From contig JBGTLA010000070.1 in assembly GCA_041744375.1 (NCBI GenBank), forward strand, positions 1 through 34,409: 34,409 nucleotides of DNA. The letters run 5' to 3'. This document shows, piece by piece, positions 1 to 7,130 of this stretch. Position numbers and translations under genes: made by a program. Below the pieces are notes generated by a model. It was not told the origin of the DNA, did no database searches, and worked only from the letters and a program-made list of their open reading frames with translations. This DNA comes from JBGTLA01 sp041744375 (GTDB taxonomy: Bacteria > Actinomycetota > Acidimicrobiia > Spongiisociales > ZC4RG35). Numbering within the stretch: the stretch's first letter is position 1; each line of letters begins with the position of its first letter.

Positions 1-186
1 CCGACGGGGGCGCCCGGCGACGGAACACCGGCTCCGCCTCGTCCCCCCGACGTCCCATCGCCGCGCATCGAATGCCCAGAGTGTGGGTTCACCTTCATTG
101 TGGGTGAGGTAGCGGTCGCCTCGTGCCCGAACTGCACTGCCGAGGTTCATACCGGACGCAGTAGGGCTCCGGACGAGGAGGAGTGA
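1..186 (+). CDS. C-terminal part of a zinc-ribbon protein (5' end outside the window)
   Basis: Reading frame 1 is open from the window edge to a TGA at 184-186. The visible 61 residues start with a Pro/Gly-rich linker and contain two CxxC knuckles, CPEC at about residues 25-28 and CPNC at about 44-47, separated by 15 residues. This is the layout of a small zinc ribbon. The protein then ends in an acidic tail (DEEE). Zinc ribbons of this kind occur at the ends of many unrelated bacterial proteins, so the function of the missing N-terminal part cannot be told. The next small gene starts one base after the stop, which suggests co-transcription. Confidence 0.6.
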   Translation, partial: PTGAPGDGTPAPPRPPDVPSPRIECPECGFTFIVGEVAVASCPNCTAEVHTGRSRAPDEEE

Positions 187-187
187 C

Positions 188-409
188 GTGAGCCGGCTGT
201 CACGCTTCGAGGAGTACCGATTCGTGGGAGCCCGCGACACCATGATCGCCTACGACTGTGATGACCCAGACCAGTTTTCGGCGCTGAAGCGAAGGGTGCA
301 GGGCCATGGCCTCGATCGTCGGAATCTGCTCCAGGCCTTCGCCCCCGATGAGTTGAGAGAAGCGGTCAACCGAAGCTTCCGGCCGCATAGACGCGATACC
401 GTTTCGTAG
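188..409 (+). CDS. Small hypothetical protein, 73 aa
   Basis: A GTG start one base after the preceding TGA gives a 73-residue soluble protein rich in Arg and Asp, with no signal peptide or membrane segment. The upstream GACGAGGAGGAG run supplies a good ribosome binding site. I do not recognise a family. The close spacing suggests it is co-translated with the zinc-ribbon gene. It ends just before the promoter of the next operon, so it probably belongs to the upstream transcription unit. It could also be a chance frame; the main support is the ribosome binding site and the tight junction. Confidence 0.45.
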   Translation: MSRLSRFEEYRFVGARDTMIAYDCDDPDQFSALKRRVQGHGLDRRNLLQAFAPDELREAVNRSFRPHRRDTVS

Positions 410-446
410 GTCGACATCTCGGGCTATCCATAGGCCGTCCGACGTA

Positions 447-475
447 TTGACATGGCGGCATGTCGGAGGGATATT
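447..475 (+). promoter_or_regulatory. Sigma-70-type promoter with overlapping dyad, upstream of the DAHP synthase operon
   Basis: TTGACA at 447-452 and GATATT at 470-475 are separated by exactly 17 bases, a near-consensus housekeeping promoter. A perfect 6-bp inverted repeat, GACATG (449-454) and CATGTC (459-464) with a 4-base centre, overlaps the -35 box and spacer. It could be a repressor operator. Transcription would begin near 482, leaving a leader of about 105 nt before the DAHP synthase start. Promoter and dyad are read directly; use and regulation are inferred. Confidence 0.6.
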
Positions 476-481
476 GTCACT

Positions 482-587
482 TGTCGCGCCTGGCAACAGG
501 GGGCAGAGTGGGTTCCATGCCGAAACGACACGAGCGGGCGACCGCAGTGCGTTGCGGCTCACAGAGAATACGAGTAGGGAGGCGTTG
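482..587 (+). other. Leader of the DAHP synthase operon, with a possible 23-codon leader frame
   Basis: The stretch between the promoter and the DAHP synthase start contains a short frame from ATG 517 to TGA 586-588. Its stop overlaps the DAHP synthase ATG (588) as TGATG. The predicted 23-residue peptide is Arg-rich and has no run of Phe, Tyr or Trp, so it does not look like a classic aromatic amino acid attenuator. I see no recognisable riboswitch core. The frame may be chance. Confidence 0.25.
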
Positions 588-1598
588 ATGATCATTCGGA
601 TGCGGGCTGATGCCGCCAAGGCGGACGTCGAGTTCGCGCTTGCGCGGTTGGCGTCTCTGGGAATCCAGACACACGTGTCGTTGGATGGCCCCTCCACCCT
701 CATTGGCCTGTCCGGCCCGGTTGCGACAGTGCCCGAGAGCCTTCTTCAGAGCATGCGCGGCGTCGAGGCCGTGCTGGCGACCAAGCAGCCGTTTCGCCTC
801 GCCAGCAGCGACTTCCGTCGCGATCGCTCGGTGGTCCGGGTGGGCGATGTGGCCGTGGGGGAGGACATCGTCGTCATCGCAGGGCCATGCTCGGTGGAAG
901 GCCGGGACCAGGTGCTCCTGGCAGCCGAGGGTGTCGCCCACGCCGGGGCGACGATGCTCAGAGGCGGTGCTTTCAAGCCGCGCACATCGCCCTACAGTTT
1001 CCAGGGCCTCGCCGAGGAGGGTCTCAAGTACCTGGCCGAGGCCGGTGCGGAAACCGGATTGCCGGTGGTGACCGAAGTGGTGGCGCCGGAATCGGTCGAG
1101 TTGGTGGCCGAATATGCCGATGCCCTCCAGATCGGCACACGAAACATGCAGAACTTTGCCCTGTTGGCTGCCGTCGGGAAGATCTCGAAGCCGGTGGTCC
1201 TCAAACGAGGGATGATGTCTACCATCGAAGAGTGGCTCTTGAGCGCCGAGTACATACTCTCGAGCGGGAACCCGAACGTCATCCTGTGCGAGCGTGGGAT
1301 CCGCACGTTCGAGACAGCTACCCGTAACACTCTCGACATCAATGCCGTGGCGGTGGCGCTGGAGATAAGCCATCTTCCGGTCATCGTGGACCCCAGTCAC
1401 TCAACAGGAAGACGCAGCCTGGTGGCTCCTGTCAGCCGGGCTGCTGTTGCCGCCGGAGCCGACGGGCTGATCATCGAGGTTCACCCCGATCCCGATCATG
1501 CCCAGTCGGATGGCTTCCAGTCCATCACCCCCGCTCAACTGGCCGAACTCATCGAGCAGTGCCGATCTGTGGCGGAGGCCGTGGGAAGGCGTCTGTGA
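588..1598 (+). CDS. aroF: 3-deoxy-7-phosphoheptulonate (DAHP) synthase, type I-beta with N-terminal regulatory domain
   Basis: Predicted to condense phosphoenolpyruvate and erythrose 4-phosphate to DAHP, the first step of the shikimate pathway, in the cytoplasm. The 336-residue protein has an N-terminal ferredoxin-like domain (about 1-70, beginning MIIRM), as in the Thermotoga-type enzymes where it mediates feedback control. The (beta/alpha)8 catalytic domain carries GPCSVE, RGGAFKPRTSPYSFQG, QIGTRNMQNF, KRGMMSTIEEW and DPSHSTGRR, which include the metal and substrate residues. ATG 588 was chosen because GGGAGG lies just upstream and the FL domain starts there; an in-frame start at 447 lies in the -35 box. 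It heads an operon whose third gene is chorismate-lyase-like, so it is probably a dedicated copy feeding chorismate. The family is secure; dedication is inferred. Confidence 0.93.
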   Translation: MIIRMRADAAKADVEFALARLASLGIQTHVSLDGPSTLIGLSGPVATVPESLLQSMRGVEAVLATKQPFRLASSDFRRDRSVVRVGDVAVGEDIVVIAGPCSVEGRDQVLLAAEGVAHAGATMLRGGAFKPRTSPYSFQGLAEEGLKYLAEAGAETGLPVVTEVVAPESVELVAEYADALQIGTRNMQNFALLAAVGKISKPVVLKRGMMSTIEEWLLSAEYILSSGNPNVILCERGIRTFETATRNTLDINAVAVALEISHLPVIVDPSHSTGRRSLVAPVSRAAVAAGADGLIIEVHPDPDHAQSDGFQSITPAQLAELIEQCRSVAEAVGRRL

Positions 1599-3310
1599 CC
1601 GGCCCCCACGTCCCCCTCGGCGACACCCTCCAAGAGCGTTTCTGGCACAGGCTCGAACATGACCCCGACGGGCGCGCTCTCGCCTTCTATGAAGTGGGGA
1701 GCCCGCTGGAATGGCGTTCGTTCGCTGAGGTGCACGCCGACGCTGCGGCCATCGCCATCGGTTTGGCTGGACGCGGGCTGGGAGCCGGCGACGTATGTGT
1801 GATCGTCCTGCCCAGCGGCGAACAGGCGGCGATGACGCTGCTCGGAGCCCTCTTGCTCGGAGCTCGGCCGCTCCTGATTGCGCCGCCGGCACTGCTGGGA
1901 ATGAACTCTGATCTGCCGAGAATCCTGACCTCTGCTGTCGAGCGGACCAACGCCCGCGTGGCCGTGGTTCCGAGTCCCCTGCGGCGCGATCCTTCCCTCC
2001 TCGCCGATGCCGTCAGTCGGGGTACCTCGCTCATCTATGCAGACGAGCCGCTGTCCGTGCCGGGAGAGCTGGAACCCTTCCTCCCGGCGATCGATGACGT
2101 GGCAGCCCTGCAACTCACATCAGGGACCACTGGTCTCGCCAAGATCTGCGTGTGGACCCAGCGGGCCGTTCTGGCAGCACTGGACGGCATGGCTGAGGCG
2201 ATGGAGCTCACCCCCCGGGATGTGTGTTTCAACTGGACGCCGCTCTATCACGACATGGGGTTGGTCAACAACTTTCTCACGTGCCTGAGCGCGGGAATCC
2301 CCCTCGTCCTCATGGACCCGCACAGCTTCGTCAAGCACCCGACCGATTGGTTGCGAGGCTTGCACGAGACCGGCGCCACCGTCACCTGGTCGCCTAACTT
2401 TGGATTTGCCATCACGGCTCAGCGCCTGGTTCCCGGAGAGTTGGACGGGGTCAGACTCGACGGCGTCCGGGGCTTCTGGAATGCAGCCGAGCGCATCCAC
2501 GCCCGCACCTATTCCCTTTTCGCCGAGACGTTCGCTTCGCTGGGAGTGAGAGCCGAGGCACTGAAGACCAACTTCGGGTGCGCAGAAAACATTGGGGGAG
2601 CGACGTTCACGCTGCCCGGGCAGACCTACGCCGTTGAGCGGGTGGACGGTCACCGGTTTCGGGCAGAAGGTGTGGCCGTGCCCGTTGACGGCGATCATCC
2701 TGACACCATCACCATCGTCGGAGCCGGCAAGGGCCACCCTCATCTGGAAGTGTTCATTCTCGACCCCGATGGCCGGCCACTGCCAGATGGGTCCGTGGGA
2801 GAGATCGCGCTGAAGACCCCTTCCCGAATGGAGGGCTACCTCGGTGACGAAGAGGCCACCTCCGAAGCCCTCTTCGGTGACCTCCTGCGAACCGGTGATC
2901 TCGGATATTTGCGAGAGGGCGAGGTGTTCTGGGTGGGCCGGACCCATGAGCGAATCACCGTTCGGGGCAAGAAAATAGATCCGAGCGATTTCGAGCCGGT
3001 TCTGTTCGACATTCCTGGACTGCGTCAGGGGTGTTTTGCTGCCTTCGGGGTGGCAGACGAAGAGTCCGGAACCGAATCAGTCGTCATCGTCAGCGAGGTG
3101 CGGGAGGAAGCCGAGGTTGATCACGAAACGGTCACGTCGCGCATACGTCGTGAGGTGGTCTCCCGCATGGGCGTGGGCGTGGCCGATGTGGTCCTGGTAG
3201 CTCCGGGCACGCTCACCAAGACTTCGAGCGGGAAACGCCGGCATCGACATTTCAAGCAGATGTATGAGGCCGGTGCCCTCGATGCCCTCGTCCTGGTCAG
3301 AGCCGAATGA
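1595..3310 (+). CDS. Fatty-acyl-AMP-ligase-like (FAAL) adenylate-forming enzyme
   Basis: A 571-residue member of the ANL superfamily, predicted to activate a carboxylic acid as its acyl-AMP and pass it to a carrier protein or CoA. Seen: the P-loop LTSGTTGLAK (about 174-183), the FAAL-style stretch LYHDMGLV with a downstream SPNFGFA, the hinge region RTGDLGYL followed by VGRTHERITVRGKKI, and a C-terminal TSSGKRR whose Lys (about 547) is the usual catalytic lysine. The HDMG and PNF(A/G) signatures favour FAAL over ordinary acyl-CoA synthetases. The GTG start at 1595 overlaps the DAHP synthase stop (GTGA), with GGGAAGG upstream. An ACP is encoded four genes downstream and is the likely acceptor. 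The substrate could be a fatty acid or the aromatic acid made by the neighbouring genes; the sequence does not decide. Confidence 0.85.
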   Translation: MTGPHVPLGDTLQERFWHRLEHDPDGRALAFYEVGSPLEWRSFAEVHADAAAIAIGLAGRGLGAGDVCVIVLPSGEQAAMTLLGALLLGARPLLIAPPALLGMNSDLPRILTSAVERTNARVAVVPSPLRRDPSLLADAVSRGTSLIYADEPLSVPGELEPFLPAIDDVAALQLTSGTTGLAKICVWTQRAVLAALDGMAEAMELTPRDVCFNWTPLYHDMGLVNNFLTCLSAGIPLVLMDPHSFVKHPTDWLRGLHETGATVTWSPNFGFAITAQRLVPGELDGVRLDGVRGFWNAAERIHARTYSLFAETFASLGVRAEALKTNFGCAENIGGATFTLPGQTYAVERVDGHRFRAEGVAVPVDGDHPDTITIVGAGKGHPHLEVFILDPDGRPLPDGSVGEIALKTPSRMEGYLGDEEATSEALFGDLLRTGDLGYLREGEVFWVGRTHERITVRGKKIDPSDFEPVLFDIPGLRQGCFAAFGVADEESGTESVVIVSEVREEAEVDHETVTSRIRREVVSRMGVGVADVVLVAPGTLTKTSSGKRRHRHFKQMYEAGALDALVLVRAE

Positions 3311-3906
3311 GATCCGAAGTGGCGTCGCCCGCCTTCTCCGCCGACACCTTCGACCCGGTGGCCGACTTGTTGGCGGGCAGCGGGCGGCGTCCGCCCCACC
3401 TCGAGCCGGTCAACCTGCGGGCCGTAGGTCCGGTCCTGAGAGCGCTCCTGGTGATCGACGGCACCGTGACCAAGTTCTTGGAGGCAGTGTGGATGGAGCC
3501 GGTTCACGTCGAGATTCTCGACCAGACCGACACCCTGTTGGACGATGACCATGACGAATTGATGGCAGAGGCGGGAACCAACGTCATTGCCCGAACGGTC
3601 AGGCTCGTTGGGGCCGGCTCCGGACGCCGTTATGCCCATGCTGCGTCGTTGCTCGTGGTGGACCGGCTGCCCTCGGACGTCCAAGAGCTGCTGGCGAGCC
3701 ACCCCCAAGGCCTGGGTCGAATCCTGTTGGAGTCGAAGTTGGAAACGCGAAGAGAGGTTCTCTGGTACGGACGCGAGAGACTCGAAGACGACACCGTGCT
3801 GGGCACGTCGTCCCGAATTTGTCGTACCTACCGGATCATTTCGGGCGGAGTTCCGTTGATGCTGATCAACGAGAGTTTCCCCGGAGACTTGGAGTTCACC
3901 GGATGA
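3307..3906 (+). CDS. Chorismate-lyase-like protein (UbiC / DUF98 family)
   Basis: A 199-residue soluble protein that resembles the chorismate pyruvate-lyase fold family, which includes UbiC and mycobacterial Rv2949c and splits chorismate into 4-hydroxybenzoate and pyruvate. Recognisable blocks are LRALLVIDGTVTKFLEA (about 45-61), a central arginine-containing stretch ARTVRLVGAGSGRRYAHA (about 96-113), and a C-terminal INESFPG with the glutamate expected near the active site. The ATG overlaps the upstream TGA (ATGA), so it is translationally coupled to the adenylating enzyme. In mycobacteria the lyase supplies 4-hydroxybenzoate for adenylation during phenolic glycolipid synthesis; the same logic fits here with DAHP synthase upstream. 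The assignment is by motif recall and the fold also occurs in UTRA sensor domains, but no DNA-binding domain is present. Confidence 0.75.
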   Translation: MRSEVASPAFSADTFDPVADLLAGSGRRPPHLEPVNLRAVGPVLRALLVIDGTVTKFLEAVWMEPVHVEILDQTDTLLDDDHDELMAEAGTNVIARTVRLVGAGSGRRYAHAASLLVVDRLPSDVQELLASHPQGLGRILLESKLETRREVLWYGRERLEDDTVLGTSSRICRTYRIISGGVPLMLINESFPGDLEFTG

Positions 3907-3919
3907 TGAGGGGATCACG

Positions 3920-5224
3920 ATGATTGCTGCCCAGGACCTGGAGAGAGTGCTGGAGGGAATCGGTCACGATGCGCGCCAGGAGATCCAGTTACGCAAGTTC
4001 GGGGGCCAACTGGACACGATTCTCCAGTCGAACCAGTTCTATCGAAAGAAACTCGCCGCGGTGGGTGTTTCCAGCTCCAAGGACATCGCAACGCAGGCCG
4101 ACTTCTCAAAGCTACCGGTCACCACGAAGCAGGAACTGGCAGAAGACCAGTTGAAGTACCGCCCCTACGGTTCGAACCTCACATTCAGTCCTGAGCGCTA
4201 CACCAAAATCCATCAGACGTCGGGAACAACGGGAGAGCCGCTGAGGTGTCTCGACACCGAGGAGAGCTGGAACTGGTGGGCGAACTGCTGGCAGGCCGTG
4301 TACCGAGCGGTCGGCGTCTCGCCACTAGACCGAATCTTCTTCGCGTTTTCCTTCGGCCCCTTCATCGGATTCTGGAGTGCCTATGAAGGTGCACGGCAGT
4401 ATGGGGCGCTGTCCGTTCCCGGCGGAGGGATGTCGTCGCTGCAACGATTGCGGGCGATCATGGCCAACGATATCTCGGTGCTCATCTGCACCCCGACCTA
4501 TGCGCTCCACCTGGCGGAGGTAGCCGCCGAGGAAGGCATCGACATCGCCGGCTCCAACGTCCGCGTGACGATCCATGCTGGGGAACCCGGCGCCAGCATC
4601 CCGGCGACAAAAAAGCGTATCGAGGAGACGTGGGGGGCCCGATGCTTCGATCACGCCGGCGCCACTGAGGTCGGAGCCTGGGGTTTTGAGTGCCAGGAGC
4701 AGGATGGTTTGCACATCAACGAGTCGGAATTCCTGGCCGAGGTGATCGACCCAATCACCGGGACGGCGTCCGATGAAGGCGAATTGGTGATCACCAACCT
4801 CGGTAGGATCGGCATGCCCGTCATTCGCTATCGCACGGGCGACCGAGTGAAGGTGAACGACGAGCGGTGCCGCTGCGGCCGGTCCTACCGTCGGCTCGTT
4901 GGGGGAGTCATCGGGCGGGTCGACGACGCTCTGATCGTTCGTGGTGTCAACGTGTTCCCGTCGGCTGTCGAGAATCTCGTTCGGCGGGTTCCAGAGGTCG
5001 GTGAGTTCGCAATCGACGTGTATCGGCGCGACAGCCTCGATGACGTCGAGATTCGTATCGAGGTCGCCGAGGATGGAGCCGATGACGTGGCAGAGAACGT
5101 GGCCAAGGAGCTGAGGAACGGGCTGGGAATCCGCATCAAGGTGCAAGTAGTCCCGTTCGGGACTCTTCCCCGGTTTGATCTCAAGGCCAGGCGCGTGACC
5201 GATCATCGCCCCGACGACTCCTGA
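3920..5224 (+). CDS. PaaK-like AMP-dependent (aryl/phenylacetate) CoA ligase
   Basis: A 434-residue adenylate-forming enzyme of the phenylacetate-CoA ligase type, which activates aryl acids with ATP and CoA. Seen: P-loop QTSGTTGEPL (about 99-108), HAGEPGAS and FDHAGATEVGAWGFEC in the acyl/AMP site, the hinge region VIRYRTGDRV, then CRCGRSYRRL and GRVDDALIVRGVNVFPSAVE, all typical of PaaK rather than FadD. Length matches the family. ATG 3920 follows the previous stop by 13 nt with GAGGGGATCACG upstream. Lying between a chorismate lyase and an ACP, it may activate 4-hydroxybenzoate or a derivative. It is the second adenylating enzyme in the operon, so two different acids may be activated. Substrate is inferred only. 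Confidence 0.85.
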   Translation: MIAAQDLERVLEGIGHDARQEIQLRKFGGQLDTILQSNQFYRKKLAAVGVSSSKDIATQADFSKLPVTTKQELAEDQLKYRPYGSNLTFSPERYTKIHQTSGTTGEPLRCLDTEESWNWWANCWQAVYRAVGVSPLDRIFFAFSFGPFIGFWSAYEGARQYGALSVPGGGMSSLQRLRAIMANDISVLICTPTYALHLAEVAAEEGIDIAGSNVRVTIHAGEPGASIPATKKRIEETWGARCFDHAGATEVGAWGFECQEQDGLHINESEFLAEVIDPITGTASDEGELVITNLGRIGMPVIRYRTGDRVKVNDERCRCGRSYRRLVGGVIGRVDDALIVRGVNVFPSAVENLVRRVPEVGEFAIDVYRRDSLDDVEIRIEVAEDGADDVAENVAKELRNGLGIRIKVQVVPFGTLPRFDLKARRVTDHRPDDS

Positions 5225-5228
5225 CGGG

Positions 5229-5966
5229 ATGGGAGCACCATCGTGCTTGGCTCACTCCGGATCAGCACCACGGCGACCGATTCGGGGTGTCCCGTTGACT
5301 CGGGCCGTGGCTGTGGCTGCGGTTGGCCTTCTCGCTCTGATGGGATGCGCCCGTGCCGAACCGGACAGCGCCCCGGTCACGGTGGCGGAGCCCAACTCGC
5401 TCACCAGCCTCATTCTCCCTCAGTCGGGCGAAAACAGTATCGGGCTGGTCGGCTGTTCCATGACAGTCGGAGCCGCCGATGGGTATCGCCAGGTGGGAGG
5501 TGTGTCTCTATGGCCTGGTTCCGGGCTGGGCTACGGCCGGGGAACGGTGCATCGGTGGGCCCAGGCAGGTTCAACCGACCTGGGTTTCTGGGAGTCCTTC
5601 GCTACCTCCGTCGAGCGCCACGGTCGGCCGGAGGCCGTGTGGTGGCAGCTGTGCACCAGCGGCGTGCACGAGGACGACCTGGGTCACGCTCTCGCGGTGT
5701 TGGAGGAAATCGAAGGCCGGCTGCCCGGGGTATCGGTATTCGTGTCCGCACAACCGGATTACACCGATGGACATGTGTGTGCGTCGGCGAGCCCCGGCGG
5801 GCCGGAAGCGATGCAGCTGCTGGTGGAGGCCTTGGTCGAGAGCGGCCGGGTCATGCAAGGACCGGTTCTTTCTCCTCTCGACCCCTCACGCCTGGTAGAC
5901 AGCTGTCATGCCGACGATGCCGGCGAGCGGGACATGGGTCGAGAACTGCTGGAGTTCTTCGGGTGA
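5229..5966 (+). CDS. Exported SGNH-like lipoprotein (paralogue of 19239-19937)
   Basis: The N-terminus has a hydrophobic segment ending in a lipobox (LALMGC), so the mature protein should be a lipid-anchored exported protein. The body has a GDSL/SGNH hydrolase pattern: VGCSMT supplies a nucleophile-like Ser, and DSCHADDAG near the C-terminus supplies the D-x-x-H pair. These enzymes are esterases or acyltransferases acting on lipids or glycans. It aligns along its whole length with the lipoprotein at 19239-19937 (shared VGCS, WWQLC, VSAQP and CHAD blocks). ATG 5229 gives a long pre-signal tail; TTG 5295 would give a more usual lipoprotein signal. Both hydrolase-pair modules of the window carry one copy, so it probably acts with them outside the membrane. 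Confidence 0.7.
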   Translation: MGAPSCLAHSGSAPRRPIRGVPLTRAVAVAAVGLLALMGCARAEPDSAPVTVAEPNSLTSLILPQSGENSIGLVGCSMTVGAADGYRQVGGVSLWPGSGLGYGRGTVHRWAQAGSTDLGFWESFATSVERHGRPEAVWWQLCTSGVHEDDLGHALAVLEEIEGRLPGVSVFVSAQPDYTDGHVCASASPGGPEAMQLLVEALVESGRVMQGPVLSPLDPSRLVDSCHADDAGERDMGRELLEFFG

Positions 5967-6018
5967 AATGCCGGCGCCCACTCAACACCAAGCCTTGCCT
6001 CAACCGACGGGAGATCAT

Positions 6019-6264
6019 GTGACGACACAAGAAGCGATCAAGGCCTTCATCATCGATCAGCTGGATTACCGGGGATCACCGAACGACCTGACGGCGACAT
6101 ATCCACTGATCGATCGTGAGGCTATCGACTCGATGGGAATCCTTCAGATCGTCGGGTTCGTCGAAGATGAGTTCGGGGTGGAGGTGGGCGACGAGGACCT
6201 GGTGGTCGACAACTTCGCTTCCATCGAGGCCATCGCCACCATGGTCGAGAGGAATCAGAGCTGA
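6019..6264 (+). CDS. Acyl carrier protein
   Basis: An 81-residue acidic protein with the carrier-protein signature D-S-M at residues 37-39, where Ser38 is the predicted phosphopantetheine attachment site, followed by helix III residues typical of ACPs (VEDEFGVEVGDEDL and a final IATMVE). GTG 6019 was chosen because GGGAG lies at the right distance and the frame upstream is not carrier-like. It lies in the same operon as two adenylate-forming enzymes and is the likely acceptor of an activated fatty or aryl acid. No ketosynthase is present in the window, so the carrier probably serves loading and transfer rather than chain extension. The TGA overlaps the next ATG (TGATG). Confidence 0.88.
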   Translation: MTTQEAIKAFIIDQLDYRGSPNDLTATYPLIDREAIDSMGILQIVGFVEDEFGVEVGDEDLVVDNFASIEAIATMVERNQS

Positions 6265-7130
6265 TGAGCCTGGCTGCTCGCCGCACCACCGGCGACCGCG
6301 CCCTTCGAATCGACGAACGCACCGGTGTGAGTGAACGAGTCGAGTTCGTCGGTCCCCCCGGTGGCCAGATCTTCTCCGTGGCATACATGCCGCCGGTAGA
6401 GATCCGGGGCCGTGTCTTGATCTCGGCATCGCTGCTCGCCGACAGGGTGCGTACCTATCGGGCCGAGGTCGAGCTGGCCCGGCGTCTGGCGGCGGAAGGC
6501 TTCATGGTTCAGAGGTACGACTACCGGGGGTTCGGGCACGCCGACGGCGTTTCCGGCGATGCTACCTTCGACACCCTTCTCGCCGACCTGGACATGGCTT
6601 GCTCTGTCCATCTTGGAAATGTCTCGCATCTGCCGTTGGTGCACATCGGCATCAGATTCGGGGCTCTCGTCGCCGCCGAGGGTGTCAGGAGATTCGGCGG
6701 AGACATCGTGTTCTGGGATCCCGCCCCAACCGCTCGGGGATATTTCAGGGAGGCGTTTCGTGCCCACCTGGTGGGGCGGCTGGGCCGCCACATCGACGGT
6801 GTCACGCCCGAGCAACAATTGGCCGCTGAAGGCTGGACGGAGGTCATGGGCTATTCGGTCAGTCGCCCGCTAGTGGAGAGTGTGGGCGCGGTGGAGATCG
6901 ACAAGATACTGGCTGGGGCCGGTCCCCGGATCCTCTGGATTGGCTTCGGAGAGGCGCTCGGGAAGAAGCAGCAAGGGCTCGTGCAGGGATGGAAGGCTCG
7001 GCACCTCGAGGTGGAGGTGGCCACGGTGCCCCTGGCCGATTCCACCTGGTTCATAGGTGCTCGTCCCATCGTGGGTGACGAGGTGATAGAACGGACGGTG
7101 ACCTGGGTGAGAACGCGGGCCAGCCGATGA
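6264..7130 (+). CDS. Alpha/beta-hydrolase-fold protein lacking the nucleophile (hydrolase-2-like partner)
   Basis: A 288-residue alpha/beta-hydrolase fold. It keeps the strand-turn YDYRGFGHADG and the cap, but the nucleophile elbow reads H-I-G-I-R-F-G-A, with Arg131 where Ser or Cys should be, and I find no catalytic His near the end (ADSTWFIGARP). It therefore looks non-catalytic, or uses another chemistry. From memory it resembles the 'exosortase A system-associated hydrolase 2' family, also found next to an adenylating enzyme, an ACP and a second hydrolase; no exosortase is seen here. It overlaps the next hydrolase by ATGA and has a paralogue at 22026-22868 with Lys at the same position. 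Likely partner or regulator of the next gene product. Confidence 0.72.
   Translation: MSLAARRTTGDRALRIDERTGVSERVEFVGPPGGQIFSVAYMPPVEIRGRVLISASLLADRVRTYRAEVELARRLAAEGFMVQRYDYRGFGHADGVSGDATFDTLLADLDMACSVHLGNVSHLPLVHIGIRFGALVAAEGVRRFGGDIVFWDPAPTARGYFREAFRAHLVGRLGRHIDGVTPEQQLAAEGWTEVMGYSVSRPLVESVGAVEIDKILAGAGPRILWIGFGEALGKKQQGLVQGWKARHLEVEVATVPLADSTWFIGARPIVGDEVIERTVTWVRTRASR

Noticed and set aside
447..587. Longer N-terminus for DAHP synthase from ATG 447
   Set aside because: That start lies in the -35 box of the promoter, and the extra residues do not belong to the family; ATG 588 has a ribosome binding site and the expected N-terminal domain.
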